Assembly (NCBI GenBank): GCA_963738835.1
Contig: CAVTYH010000002.1
Coordinates: forward strand, 496,001-560,000
DNA length: 64,000 nt
Source: CAVTYH01 sp963738835
GTDB taxonomy: Bacteria > Planctomycetota > Planctomycetia > Pirellulales > JADZDJ01
Direction of reading: 5' to 3'
Of the stretch, positions 17,154 to 26,514 are shown piece by piece; within the stretch, counting starts at the first letter, position 1; each line of letters starts with the position of its first letter. Made by a program: the position numbers and the translations under genes. The notes beneath the pieces were generated by a model. It saw only the letters and a list, made by a program, of their open reading frames with translations. It did not search any database and was not told where the DNA came from.

Positions 17154-18971
17154 ATGGCCGATAGCGAAATTCAGACCGAAAAACTCTCGGCCGCCGAAGC
17201 CGTCAAAGCCAATAGCCATTTTCTGCGCGGCACCATCGCCCAGGAATTGCACGAGCCGACCGACAAGTTCAACAAAGACAATTCCGCGCTGCTGAAGTTT
17301 CACGGCACGTATCAGCAAGACGATCGGGAACAGCGCACCCATCGGGAAGGCGGCAAGAGCCTGCGGCAATACATTTTCATGGTCCGCTCTGCCGTGCCCG
17401 GTGGAAAAATGACGAGCGACCAACTGCTTGGCGAGCTGGCCATGTGCGATGAACTGGGCAACGGCACACTGCGCATCACCAGCCGCCAGGGATTGCAATT
17501 GCACGGTGTGTCGAAGCGCAACTTGCAGGAAACGATTCGCCGCATCAACGAAATCAAACTCTCGACTTTGGCCGCCTGCGGCGATGTGAAACGCAACGTG
17601 ATGTGCTGCCCGGCGCCGCATTACAACGACTCGGTGCATGAAGAAATGCAGCAGCTCGCCGACGCCTTGGCCGAACACTTGACGCCGCGCACTCGGGCTT
17701 ACCATGAAATTTGGCTCCGCGATCCAGCGACCAATGAAGAGCAGTATCTGGGCGGCAGCGGCGCCAATGGTCATGCTGACAATGGACAGCAACCCTCACC
17801 CCCGACCCCTCTCCCACAAGGGGAAAGAGGAGAACGGCAAGCAGAAGTCGAGCCGATCTATGGCCCGACTTATTTGCCGCGCAAGTTCAAGTTTGCAATC
17901 GGCCTGCCGGGCGACAACTGCGTCGATCTGTATGCCAACGACGTGGGCCTCATGGCCATTTGCCGCGACTTCCGCATCATTGGCTACAACGTGCTCGTGG
18001 GCGGCGGCATGGGCGTCACACCCAGCGCTGCTAAAACATTTCCCGCCGTCGCCAAGCGAATGGCGTTCATCGAGCCGCACCAGGTGCTCGACGTTTGCAC
18101 CGCCATCGTCAAAGTGCAGCGCGATTTCGGCAACCGGACCGATCGCAAAGTGGCGCGACTAAAATACTTGATCGCCAACCGCGGTCTCGATTGGTTCAAG
18201 GCCAAGGTCGAAGAGTATTACGGTCAGCCGCTCGCTCCACCCGACTCGGAAGATGTGTGGGGCTTTGACGACCACATGGGCTGGCACGAACAAGGCGACG
18301 GCCGCTGCTTCTACGGGCTGAACATCGAAAACGGCCGCATTTTGGACAACGAGCACTTGCAGCTGAAGACCGCACTTCGCGAAGTGTGCCACACGCTGCG
18401 ACCCAGTATTCGACTGACCTCGCATCAAAGTATTTTGTTCTGCGATTTGCAGGCAGAATCACGTGCGCAATTAGAAGCGATTCTGCACCGGCACGGCGTG
18501 AAGCTGTCGGAAGAAATCTCCAACGTCCGCCGTTGGTCGATGGCCTGCGTTGCTTACCCAACTTGCGGATTGGCCGTTACTGAAAGCGAACGCGCACTGC
18601 CCGGCATGATCGATCAATTGGAAGTCGAGCTCGCGAAGCTCGGCTTGGCGAAAGAAAACTTCACGCTCCGCATGACCGGTTGCCCTAACGGTTGTGCCCG
18701 GCCTTACAACTGCGATATCGGCCTGGTCGGCAAAACGGCGGGCAAATACACCGTGCTGGTTGGCGGCCGGCTGTTGGGCGATCGGCTGAATTTTATCTAC
18801 AAAGATTTAGTCTCGGCCGAGGAAGTGGTATCCACACTGGTGCCGCTGTTTGTGTATTTCAAAAGCGACCGCCACGAAGGAGAAACCTTTGGCGATTTCT
18901 GCCACCGCAAAGGCGTGGCCGATCTTCTGGCCTGGACCGAGCAATATGCAGCCCAGACTGCGACGGTATGA
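17154..18971 (+). CDS. Ferredoxin-type sulfite/nitrite reductase (siroheme, 4Fe-4S)
   Basis: A 605-residue cytosolic enzyme of the NirA/Sir family, which reduces sulfite to sulfide (or nitrite to ammonia) with six electrons from ferredoxin. Two ferrodoxin-like N-terminal and middle half-domains (NIR_SIR_ferr) are visible around residues 60-130 and 370-440. The siroheme/4Fe-4S ligands are in CVAYPTC (near residue 464) and CPNGC (near 512). The form ACVAYPTCGLAVTESER is closer to sulfite than to nitrite reductases, so I favour assimilatory sulfite reduction, but I cannot exclude nitrite. About residues 213-226 (PSPPTPLPQGER) are encoded by a palindromic repeat inserted in frame (17793-17830), outside the catalytic blocks. 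Confidence 0.88.
   Translation: MADSEIQTEKLSAAEAVKANSHFLRGTIAQELHEPTDKFNKDNSALLKFHGTYQQDDREQRTHREGGKSLRQYIFMVRSAVPGGKMTSDQLLGELAMCDELGNGTLRITSRQGLQLHGVSKRNLQETIRRINEIKLSTLAACGDVKRNVMCCPAPHYNDSVHEEMQQLADALAEHLTPRTRAYHEIWLRDPATNEEQYLGGSGANGHADNGQQPSPPTPLPQGERGERQAEVEPIYGPTYLPRKFKFAIGLPGDNCVDLYANDVGLMAICRDFRIIGYNVLVGGGMGVTPSAAKTFPAVAKRMAFIEPHQVLDVCTAIVKVQRDFGNRTDRKVARLKYLIANRGLDWFKAKVEEYYGQPLAPPDSEDVWGFDDHMGWHEQGDGRCFYGLNIENGRILDNEHLQLKTALREVCHTLRPSIRLTSHQSILFCDLQAESRAQLEAILHRHGVKLSEEISNVRRWSMACVAYPTCGLAVTESERALPGMIDQLEVELAKLGLAKENFTLRMTGCPNGCARPYNCDIGLVGKTAGKYTVLVGGRLLGDRLNFIYKDLVSAEEVVSTLVPLFVYFKSDRHEGETFGDFCHRKGVADLLAWTEQYAAQTATV
17793..17830. repeat. Palindromic repeat family A, copy 2, inside the sulfite reductase gene
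   Basis: CCCTCACCCC...CCCCTCTCCC...GGGGAAAGAGG, in frame with the reductase. It adds a Pro/Gly-rich peptide between conserved blocks and leaves the frame open. Confidence 0.8.
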
Positions 18972-18993
18972 TTTTGAATCGCGATGGCTAACC

Positions 18994-19049
18994 GTGTAGC
19001 GGCGGAGTTCACTCCGCGTGAAGCGCCGGGCACAGCCCGGCCGCTACAC
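18994..19049. repeat. Palindromic repeat family B, copy 3 (three-way-junction fold)
   Basis: The outer 10-bp arms GTGTAGCGGC and GCCGCTACAC are perfect complements and enclose two hairpins, GCGGAGTTCACTCCGC and GCCGGGCACAGCCCGGC. It sits between convergent sulfite reductase and nadA genes and may terminate both. Confidence 0.8.
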
Positions 19050-19065
19050 CGAAAGCGGGTGTGAA

Positions 19066-20221
19066 TTATCGCACCGCCAACATTCTTTCCAGTGCCACCA
19101 AAGCATGGTGCGCGGTCTCCGGATCGACTTTGATCACATTCACTAGCGTGCCGGCGGCAAGGTTTTCTAAGGCCCAGCACAAGTGTGCTAGGTCGATGCG
19201 GTACATCGTCGCGCACATGCACACCACCGGCGAGAGGAAATGAATTTCTTGCTCCGGATGCTCGTGCTTCAAGCGATTCACCAGGTGCAGCTCCGTCCCG
19301 ATCGCCCATTTCGTGCCCGCTGGCGCTTCTTCGACGGTGCGGATAATCTTGCTCGTGCTGCCGCTGTGGTCGCTTTTGTCGACCACTTCCATCGGACACT
19401 CTGGATGCACCAAAACTTTGATGCTCGGATACTTGGCGCGAAACGCATCGACATGCTCGGGCCGGAACATCGCATGCACGCTGCAGTGACCTTGCCACAA
19501 CAGCACCTTGGCGTTTTGCAGAATCTCGGGCGTGTTGCCCCCCAGAAAATCGGCGTGCGGGTTCCACAGGGCCATTTCCGCGAGCGGAATGCCCATCGCC
19601 TTGGCCGTGTTGCGACCGAGGTGCTGATCGGGAAAGAACAGTACTCGCTGCGTGCGATCAAAAGCCCATTTCAGCACGGCCGCCGCATTGCTGGAGGTGC
19701 AAACAATTCCGCCGTGGCGACCGCAGAACGCTTTCAGGCTGGCGGCGGAGTTGATGTACGTGACCGGCGTGATGTCAGCTGTGTCGATCACTTCGCCAAG
19801 TTCTTCCCAGCAGCTTTCCACCTGATCGATCGCCGCCATATCGGCCATCGAGCAACCCGCCGCCATGTCGGGCAACACGACGGTCACGCGTTCTCCGTTG
19901 CGCTCCGCCAATTTTTCCGGCCGGTTCGCCACAATGTCGGCGGTCTCAGCCATGAAATGGACGCCGCAAAAAGCGATGAACCGACAGTCGTGGCTCTCGG
20001 CCGCCATCTTGCTTAGCTGATAGCTGTCGCCTTGCAGATCCGAAAGCGCAATCACTTCGTCTTGCTGATAATGATGGCCCAAAATCAACAGCCGCGCAGT
20101 CAAACTCGGCGCGCACCGCATTGATCCGCCGCGTCAGTTCATCGTTCGACAAACTGCGATACGGTTTGAACTCAAACGCCGGCGAACCGGGACGGACGAT
20201 ATCGGCGGTGCTAGCAGGCAT
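19066..20221 (-). CDS. nadA: Quinolinate synthase A (one frameshift)
   Basis: NadA condenses iminoaspartate and dihydroxyacetone phosphate to quinolinate for NAD synthesis, using a 4Fe-4S cluster in the cytosol. The N-terminus (MPASTADIVRPGSPAFEFKP, start 20221) and the body (LLILGHHYQQDEVIALSDLQ) lie in different frames. They join near 20093-20097, where a CGCGC tract seems to lack one GC unit; adding it gives 385 residues. The three cluster cysteines are plausible in IVCTSSNAA, VHPECPMEV and the C-terminal PVVCMCATMYRIDLAHLCW. Other motifs are GDSYQLS and the GCSMADMA block. An ATG at 20121 gives an open 351-residue protein that would lack the first about 35 residues. Confidence 0.92.
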
Positions 20222-20532
20222 GGGCAGTAGTCAGTGTTCGGCGGTCAGCGGCCAGTACATAGCCCGACCGTGTCGGTCGAGAGTTTTGTAGTCCATCGAA
20301 TTATATCCCAAGCCGCGTGATAGCACACGGCTGGTGAATTCAAGACGACGACGCAAAGTTTGCGGCCTCGACAGCCGATGAACAGATTGATGCGGGATGG
20401 CTGCGTTTCGCAGAATCATATCAATTAGCCGCTGGCTAACAGCCTCCGGAGACCTACCGAAAAGTTGTCGATCGATTGCGGGTTCTCCGGAGGGCTTTGC
20501 CCCTCCGGCTATTTTCAAAAGCACCTTTCGCT
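20222..20532. repeat. Repeat-rich spacer (families H and D)
   Basis: Holds the palindrome CCGACCGTGTCGGTCG at 20264-20279 (family H; a second exact copy lies at 50136-50151) and the hairpin TTCTCCGGAGGGC...CTCCGGCTATT at 20484-20514 (family D; related copy at 22037-22067). I see no gene. Confidence 0.65.
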
Positions 20533-20868
20533 ATGCCTGAACCTGACGTCACTGCATCCGAAGCCGCGAAGTCGGTGGCACCATCGTTGGAAGCGCTGCC
20601 GGTCTACACACGGAACCTATTGCACGTGAAAGTGCCGGTTACCGTCACGCTGGCGGCCAAAAAGCAGCCGGTCAAGCAGATTCTGGAATTGGCACCCGGC
20701 TCGCTCATTCAGTTCGACAAATCGTGCGAAGAGACACTGGAACTGTGCGTCGGCGAACATCGCATTGGCCGCGGCCTGGCGGTAAAAGTTGGCGAAAAAT
20801 TCGGCCTGCGTGTCGATCATCTTACTCCGCCTGCCGAACGCCTCAAAACGCTGCGGCCGCAAGAATAG
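20533..20868 (+). CDS. Orphan FliN/FliM C-terminal (SpoA)-domain protein
   Basis: A 111-residue protein. After a short Ala/Ser-rich leader, residues about 30-100 match the SpoA/FliN domain: LLHVKVPVTVTLAAKKQPVK, ILELAPGSLIQFDKS, ETLELCVGEHRIGRGLAVKV and GLRVDHLTPP. FliN forms the flagellar C-ring switch, and related proteins are found in type III secretion. The start is ATG 20533. No other flagellar gene is near. It is either a dispersed flagellar gene, which is common in planctomycetes, or a reused SpoA domain. Confidence 0.85.
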   Translation: MPEPDVTASEAAKSVAPSLEALPVYTRNLLHVKVPVTVTLAAKKQPVKQILELAPGSLIQFDKSCEETLELCVGEHRIGRGLAVKVGEKFGLRVDHLTPPAERLKTLRPQE

Positions 20869-21055
20869 CACTCTGGGTGGCTGGGGTCGAACGAAGTGAG
20901 CCCCCAGCGATGCTCCATTCCGGGGGATCGGCGGCCTCGACCCCAGCCACCCTTCGTTCCGACGTCTTCTCCCCGCCTAGTGGCTCGGGCTAAACTAGCA
21001 TCCGCTGGCATGGATTGTCGCCGCGTTGCCCACCCACCGTCATTCGAACACCGCC

Positions 21056-21346
21056 ATGCTCTACCTCAACATTTGGCTGACTGTCAAAGATCCGGCTCAA
21101 ACGGCACAGATTCGCGATTTGCTCGCCGAGCAAGCGCGGCTTTCGCGACAAGAACCCGGTTGCCTGCGATTCGAAGTGTATCATTCCAATAACGATCCCA
21201 CGAAGTTTCTGCTGATGGAGCGCTGGCAGTCGCAGGAAGCGCTCGACAAACACCGCACCGCCCAGGCGTACACAACAGTGTATCAGCCCCAGGTGCTGCC
21301 GCTGGTCAACCGCGAACCGCATCCCTCCACACTTGTCTCAGAATAA
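21056..21346 (+). CDS. Antibiotic biosynthesis monooxygenase (ABM)-domain protein
   Basis: A 96-residue single-domain protein of the ABM/YgiN dimeric alpha-beta barrel fold. Typical features are LNIWLTVKDPAQ at the N-terminus, EPGCLRFEVYHS in the middle and the LMERWQSQEALDKH motif. Such proteins are small oxygenases, haem-degrading enzymes or quinol oxidases; the substrate cannot be inferred. The ATG at 21056 begins the conserved first strand. It stands about 50 bases upstream of the glutamine amidotransferase, on the same strand. Confidence 0.85.
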   Translation: MLYLNIWLTVKDPAQTAQIRDLLAEQARLSRQEPGCLRFEVYHSNNDPTKFLLMERWQSQEALDKHRTAQAYTTVYQPQVLPLVNREPHPSTLVSE

Positions 21347-21394
21347 AGACGCAGTCATCGGTCGTGCCGTCAAGCTGTAAACACACAAACTGCC

Positions 21395-22036
21395 GTGATC
21401 ATCTTGATCGACAACTACGATTCCTTCACTTACAACCTCGTGCAGCGGTTGGGAGAGATCGATCCGTCGATTGAACTCCAGGTGCACCGCAACGATCGGA
21501 TCACGACCGACGAGATTGCCAAGCAAAAGCCCACGCATCTCATCATCTCGCCCGGCCCCTGCACGCCGAGCGAAGCGGGGATTTCTTGCGAGTGCATTAC
21601 CCGTTTCTCCGGCCAGCTGCCGCTATTGGGCGTGTGCCTGGGGCATCAATCGATCGGCCAGGCGACCGGCGGAAAAATCGTGCGAGCCAAACAACTGATG
21701 CACGGCAAAGTGGACCGCATTCACCATACCGGCCGCGATTTGTTCGAGGGCCTGCCGAATCCATTTGAAGCCACACGCTACCACAGCCTGGTGATTGAGC
21801 CGGGCACGCTCTCGCCAGACTATGAAGTGACCGCCTGGGCCGACGCTCCCGACGGCGGCCAAGAAATCATGGGTGTGCGCCACAAGCAACATCCCACGTT
21901 CGGCCTGCAATTCCATCCGGAAAGTTTTTTAACGCAAGGCGGCACCGATATTTTGCGAAAGTTTTTGAACATCAAACGCCAGCCGGAGGCCAACGGCCTC
22001 TGGAGAAACGCCAATGATTTGAGTCTCAACGGGTGA
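21395..22036 (+). CDS. Anthranilate / aminodeoxychorismate synthase glutamine amidotransferase subunit
   Basis: A 213-residue class I glutamine amidotransferase (PabA/TrpG). It releases ammonia from glutamine for a chorismate-using partner, in folate or tryptophan synthesis. The start is GTG 21395, immediately before IILIDNYDSFTYNLVQ. The catalytic Cys is in GVCLGHQSIGQA (about residue 80), the His and Glu in QFHPESFLTQGG. No partner subunit (pabB or trpE) is adjacent, so pabA and trpG cannot be told apart. The last about 18 residues come from a GC-rich palindrome (21980-22010) and look like a repeat-derived tail. Confidence 0.93.
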   Translation: MIILIDNYDSFTYNLVQRLGEIDPSIELQVHRNDRITTDEIAKQKPTHLIISPGPCTPSEAGISCECITRFSGQLPLLGVCLGHQSIGQATGGKIVRAKQLMHGKVDRIHHTGRDLFEGLPNPFEATRYHSLVIEPGTLSPDYEVTAWADAPDGGQEIMGVRHKQHPTFGLQFHPESFLTQGGTDILRKFLNIKRQPEANGLWRNANDLSLNG

Positions 22037-22067
22037 TTCTCCGGAGGGCGTTGTCCATCCGACTATT
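22037..22067. repeat. Repeat family D, copy 2
   Basis: TTCTCCGGAGGGC..TTG..CATCCGACTATT, matching 20484-20514 at most positions. It follows the amidotransferase stop directly. Confidence 0.6.
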
Positions 22068-22104
22068 TATTGATTTTTTCCAGTGCTTGCGAAGTTAACA
22101 CCGC

Positions 22105-23322
22105 ATGCTTTCTGTCGCTGAAGCGTTGAGTCGAGTCCTCGAACACGCCACCGCCAAGCCGCCGAGCGACGTGGCGCTGGCCGATGCGTTGGGTTTGGTG
22201 TTGGCCGAAGACATCGTTAGCGACATCGACAGTCCACAGCATGATAAGTCGATGGTCGATGGTTACGCGATCAATAGTGCTGATCTCAAAGCTGGTCGCG
22301 CTCAGCTTGAAGTCCTGGAGGAAGTCACGGCCGGCTCTCTTCCCACCCGCAGCGTGACCTCGGGCCATGGCACTCGGATCATGACCGGCGCACCGATTCC
22401 CGCAGGTGCCGATGCGGTGGTGATGATCGAGCTGACGAAGCTAAACGGCAGCCTAGTCGAAATCAAAGACAATCACTTTCAGCGTGGCCAAAACATCTTG
22501 CCGTGTGGTAAATCGCTGCGTCGCGGTGACGTCGTACTCCAACGCGGCGCGCTGATTGGGCCGGCGGAAATCGGTCTTCTGGCCGAAGTCGGACGGGCGA
22601 GGATGCAAGCGATTGGTCCCGTGACGGTAGCCCTGCTTTCGACGGGCAACGAATTGGTTCCGGCCGACAAAATGCCCAGCGCCGGCCAAATTCGCAATTC
22701 CAATGGTCCGCTTTTGACGGCATCGGTGCAAAAGGCCGGCGCAATGCCGATTGACTTGGGCATTGCTCGCGATGAGGTAGCAGATTTACGGCGGGCAATC
22801 TCGCAGGGCTTGGAAAGCGAGGTGCTGCTCATTTCCGGCGGCGTTTCTGCGGGTGTGCTAGACCTGGTGCCCAAAGTGCTGATGGAGTTGGGCGTCGAGC
22901 AAGTTTTTCACAAAGTGAATCTGAAACCCGGCAAGCCGTTGTGGTTTGGCGTGCAACGGACAAAGGACAACGGACAAAGGACGACTCTCGTCTTCGGCCT
23001 GCCCGGCAACCCGATTAGCAGCTTGGTGTGTTTTGAGCTGTTCGTGAAACCGGCGATTGCAAAAATCGCGGATCGTTCTGTCGACAGTGTGCATCGCCTG
23101 CAAGCGGGGAAGTTGGCCTGCGAATTTGTCCACCGTGGCGATCGGCCAACCTATCATCCGGCGGTCTGGCACAGATCGGCTGATGGCGCGACCGTCGAGC
23201 CAATACGCTGGCAAGGTTCCGCCGATTTGCGCGGTTTCGTCGGGGCCAACGCTTTGATTGCATTTCCGGCCGGTGATCGCAGCTATCAGGCGGGCGAAAC
23301 GGTCGACGTCTTGCTCGTGTGA
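22105..23322 (+). CDS. moeA: Molybdopterin molybdotransferase
   Basis: A 405-residue cytosolic enzyme that inserts molybdenum into adenylated molybdopterin. Domain order is MoeA N-terminal region I/II (SPQHDKSMVDGYAI near residue 46; RIMTGAPIPAGADAVVMIE near 94), the MoCF-biosynthesis domain (STGNELV, GQIRNSN, ISGGVSAG near 252) and the C-terminal domain IV (residues about 330-405). Usual length. Residues about 284-293 are encoded by two exact 14-base tandem copies of CAACGGACAAAGGA (22954-22981), which look like an insertion before VFGLPGNPIS. No other Moco gene is adjacent. Confidence 0.95.
   Translation: MLSVAEALSRVLEHATAKPPSDVALADALGLVLAEDIVSDIDSPQHDKSMVDGYAINSADLKAGRAQLEVLEEVTAGSLPTRSVTSGHGTRIMTGAPIPAGADAVVMIELTKLNGSLVEIKDNHFQRGQNILPCGKSLRRGDVVLQRGALIGPAEIGLLAEVGRARMQAIGPVTVALLSTGNELVPADKMPSAGQIRNSNGPLLTASVQKAGAMPIDLGIARDEVADLRRAISQGLESEVLLISGGVSAGVLDLVPKVLMELGVEQVFHKVNLKPGKPLWFGVQRTKDNGQRTTLVFGLPGNPISSLVCFELFVKPAIAKIADRSVDSVHRLQAGKLACEFVHRGDRPTYHPAVWHRSADGATVEPIRWQGSADLRGFVGANALIAFPAGDRSYQAGETVDVLLV
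22954..22981. repeat. Exact 14-base tandem duplication inside moeA
   Basis: Two head-to-tail copies of CAACGGACAAAGGA within the coding sequence. The related GGACAA motif continues for a few bases. Confidence 0.85.
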
Positions 23323-23328
23323 CGCACT

Positions 23329-23369
23329 CAGGGGTTGCGGGCACCATCGCCGCGATGGTCCCTGGGCTT
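23329..23369. repeat. Diverged family C element after moeA
   Basis: CAGGGGTTGC at one end and CCCTGGGCTT at the other match the halves of the 28-base palindrome at 12722, with a hairpin (ACCATCGCCGCGATGGT) in the middle. Confidence 0.55.
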
Positions 23370-23452
23370 GTGAATCGCTCTGGCCCGATTTTGCTGGCTG
23401 CCGTACGCTTGGCATCTGCGATAATGATCGAAAGACCTGAGCGCACAGCACA

Positions 23453-25286
23453 ATGACCCCAATCACCGCCAATCCGAAAGAACGTCGCCGCACAAGCGGG
23501 CCAAATCGCAGCGCTGAACCTACGGCGATGACAGCACAATCGTTGCCGAACCACGCCATCGTCTTCTTGCAGTCGACGTTGGGCCAGGGCCTCCTCGGCA
23601 GCCTGCTGATGTATGCCGCGCTGCCGCCGTGGGATTTGTGGCCGCTGGCCTGGATTGCGCCCGTGCCGTGGCTGCTACTGGTTCGTCAGTCGCAGCTCGA
23701 AGGCCGACAGCCGTATTTCAAACTGTGGATCGCAGGTTTCGCATTTTGGCTAGGCGCAATCCATTGGCTGAGGTTACCGCATTGGACCACCTACTTCGGC
23801 TGGCTGGCACTGGCGTTTTATCTGGCGTTTTACATTCCCGTGTTCGTCGGCCTGTGCCGCGTGGCGGTGCATCGTTTGGGCATTTCCATCGTACTGGCGG
23901 CACCGATTGTTTTCACCGGGCTGGAACTCGCCCGCGGACATTTGCTGAGCGGGTTCACGATGGGCAGCCTCGCTCACACACAAATCCATTGGCTCGGCGT
24001 CATTCAGGCGGCCGATGTCGTCGGCTGCTACGGCATCAGCGGACTAGTGATGTTTGTCGCGGCGTGCGTGGCACGGATGATTCCCTGGCAAAATCTCCCC
24101 TCGCCCCTTGTGGGAGAGGGGCATGGGGTGAGAAGTGTGGCTGAAAGCAGAAGTCGGGCGTCGGGAGTCGGGAATCAGGGAAAAGTTGCTATCTGGCCGG
24201 CAATTCCAGCGGCAGTGGTGATGGCCGGGGCGCTTGGATATGGCCACTGGCGCATGTCGGGCGATTACGCCCGGCCCGGGCCAACCATCGCGCTCATCCA
24301 AGGTTCGATCGACGTCGAAATCAAGACAGACGACAGCCAACAGCAGGCGGTGTTCGAAGAATATCTGCGGCTTTCGAAGCGGGCCTTGGATGAACAACCG
24401 CATATCGATTTGCTTGTCTGGCCCGAGACCATGTATCGCTATGGACTGTTTTCCTTCGAGCCCGATTTCAAACCACCGGCCGATTGGCAGCATTCGCCCA
24501 CGGAATTGGCCCGTGTGAGCCTCGAAAATCTTCGCAACTTGCAGAATGTTTTTCGCTCTGAAGTGGAAGACAAGCACGGTGCCCCGCTGCCGCCGCCGTT
24601 GCTGTTGGGAATCGATGCCGCGCACTATGCGAATGATGGCCGGCAGTACTTCAACAGCGCGCTGTTTGTCGATTCGCAAGGTCAGCCCCTCGCGCGGTAC
24701 GACAAAATGCATCCGGTGATGTTCGGCGAGTACATTCCGCTGGCCGAGTACATTCCCTGGCTCTACACCATCACCCCGCTGACCGGCGGCTTGACCTCCG
24801 GCACCACAGCGGTGGCGCAGAAACTTGGTGCGGTGCGCTATGCCCCCGACATTTGCTACGAGACGGTCATCCCGCATTTAATCCGCCGCCAGGTGCTGCA
24901 ATTGCGCGCAGGGCGAAGAGCCAGATGTGCTGGTAAACATTACCAACGACGGCTGGTTCCGCGCTTCCAGCGAACTCGATATGCATCTGGCCTGCGGCGT
25001 CTTTCGGGCCATCGAAATGCGGAAACCTTTGGTGATTGCCGCGAACACGGGTTTTTCGGCCTCGATCGACGGCGACGGCCGCATTGTGCAACAGGGGCCG
25101 CGGCGAAAGTCGGACGTGCTGATCGCTCCGGTGGCGCTCGATACCCGCCGCAGCCATTATTTAGACCACGGTGACTGGTTTTCCGGCCTGTGTCTGGCAG
25201 GCTGCGTTGGATTGGCGGTGATTGGGCTTTGGGATTGGCGGAAGGCGAGAACTGGGTCGAAGAGTCGAAAAGTCGCAGAGCCATAA
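23453..25286 (+). CDS. lnt: Apolipoprotein N-acyltransferase (one frameshift)
   Basis: Lnt adds the third acyl chain to the N-terminal cysteine of lipoproteins in the inner membrane. About six N-terminal transmembrane segments (residues about 40-230) precede a nitrilase domain. Visible nitrilase motifs are the Glu in VWPETMYRYG (about residue 324), the Lys in YDKMHPVMFGEYIPLAEYIP (about 420) and the Cys in APDICYETVIP (about 467). The frame breaks at 24904-24909: the sequence LQLRA must be joined to QGEEPDVLVNITNDGWF in another frame, and one extra GC unit there restores 611 residues ending at 25286. A family A repeat at 24095-24132 adds about 12 residues (LPSPLVGEGHGV) after the transmembrane region. 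N-terminal start 23453 versus the in-frame ATG at 23528 is uncertain. Confidence 0.93.
24095..24132. repeat. Palindromic repeat family A, copy 3, inside lnt
   Basis: CTCCCCTCGCCCCTTGTGGG followed by AGAGGGGCATGGGGTGAG, in frame with lnt in a linker between transmembrane segments. Confidence 0.8.
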
Positions 25287-25665
25287 GGTTAAGAGCAAAC
25301 TATTTCTGGAAGACAAGAAATCAGCAAAATGCTCACTTTTCGACTTTTAGACACTTCGACTTTTAGACCCCGCGACCTCCGGAGGCATCCGGCCCAGGTT
25401 TCCGGGCTTTCCTCGCCAGAATTGACATTGCCCTCGGGCCGTAACTATACTGAAAATGTCTTTTCAGGAGCTATCTCCTAGTGGTGCAGGAACTTATCGG
25501 CCCAGGATCGCGGTGCGGAGTCGCCGTGTGGGTTGGGCGACATTGCCGTCGGATTTCGACCGGTTGCGGTTCACGGATCGTTCTCGATTTTCCCCGCAAC
25601 GGGTCGTGGCGGCTTACAGGTTAATCGCGCCGGTTTTTTGACCTTCGGCGCGCGGAGAGTTGACG
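25287..25665 (+). other. Leader region of the elongation cluster
   Basis: A stretch of 379 bases with no supported gene. It has short direct repeats of CGACTTTTAGAC at about 25339-25371, the palindrome CCTCCGGAGG at 25377-25386, a strong promoter at 25422-25451 and a leader of about 200 bases before the first gene. I see no riboswitch signature. A 61-codon frame starting at 25456 has no ribosome site. Confidence 0.5.
25422..25451 (+). promoter_or_regulatory. Canonical sigma70-type promoter for the mre cluster
   Basis: TTGACA at 25422-25427 and TATACT at 25446-25451, 18 bases apart. It is the best-fitting promoter before the six-gene cluster and would give a 5' leader of about 200 bases. Confidence 0.75.
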
Positions 25666-26514
25666 ATGAATCTGGTCGGCAAAATCTTCGTGGCTCTGAT
25701 TTTCATCATGAGCATCATGTTCGCCACGTTCTCGATCATGGTGTACAGCACCCACCGAAACTGGCGCGAAGAAATTATGCGCACCGATCCGGCCCGACCC
25801 GGCTATAAGGCTCGGCTAGAGCAGGCTTACAAAGACAATCAACGTCTCGACGAAGAACGCCGCAAATACGAGCTGCAAGCCAAGGCCGAGAACGCCGCCA
25901 AGATTCAAGCGCTGGCCAAGGCCGAAGCAGTCATCAACACCCTGCGGACGGAAAACACCACCAAGACCGATCTGCTGAGCAAGAGCGAAGCGGCTTTGGC
26001 GGCGAGTAATACAACCTTGGGTACGGCCGAAAACAATTTGAAAAACGCCACGGATGAAAACAAATCGCTTCGCACCGAAATCGCCAAGTCGCAGCAAGAA
26101 ACCGATAACCAAATCAAACGGGCCACCATGCTCGCCGATCAACTGGCCGTGGCCAGTGGGCAAAACGCCGTGCTGACCGAACGCAACATGCAGTTGACCG
26201 ACGACGTAACGCGGGCCAAGCAGTTGCTGGCCGCCGTGGGCAGAACAATCAACGATCCGGTGGATGCTTCGACAATACCCGTCACCGGCAGAATCGTCGA
26301 CGTTTCGCGCACGCGGGTTGAACTTTCGATCGGCATGGACGACGGCGTGCGCATTGGCCAAGACCTCGACATTTATCGGGGTGACAAGTACGTGGGTCGC
26401 GTCCGCATTGTAGATGCTCGACCCGACAAAGCAGTGGGCACAATTTTGACCGACTATCAGCAACTTCCGATTCAACGGGGTGACAATGTCTCTAGCCGAC
26501 TTAAGCCCATCTGA
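25666..26514 (+). CDS. Membrane-anchored coiled-coil protein with MreC-like C-terminal beta domain
   Basis: A 282-residue protein. Residues 1-30 are a transmembrane anchor (MNLVGKIFVALIFIMSIMFA), about 45-195 a long Ala/Glu/Lys-rich coiled coil, and about 205-282 a beta-rich domain (VTGRIVDVSRTRVELSIGMD, GVRIGQDLDIYRG, YVGRVRIVDARPDKAVGTI) that resembles the beta domains of MreC. The ATG at 25666 has GGAGAG 7 bases upstream; an in-frame TTG two codons earlier is less likely. It is the first gene of the mre cluster and overlaps the next by 29 bases. I infer an envelope or elongasome role from topology and context; no named family was recognised. Confidence 0.75.
   Translation: MNLVGKIFVALIFIMSIMFATFSIMVYSTHRNWREEIMRTDPARPGYKARLEQAYKDNQRLDEERRKYELQAKAENAAKIQALAKAEAVINTLRTENTTKTDLLSKSEAALAASNTTLGTAENNLKNATDENKSLRTEIAKSQQETDNQIKRATMLADQLAVASGQNAVLTERNMQLTDDVTRAKQLLAAVGRTINDPVDASTIPVTGRIVDVSRTRVELSIGMDDGVRIGQDLDIYRGDKYVGRVRIVDARPDKAVGTILTDYQQLPIQRGDNVSSRLKPI

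Noticed and set aside
25456..25641. 61-codon frame in the leader of the mre cluster
   Set aside because: It starts right at the inferred transcription start, has no ribosome site and no recognisable sequence.
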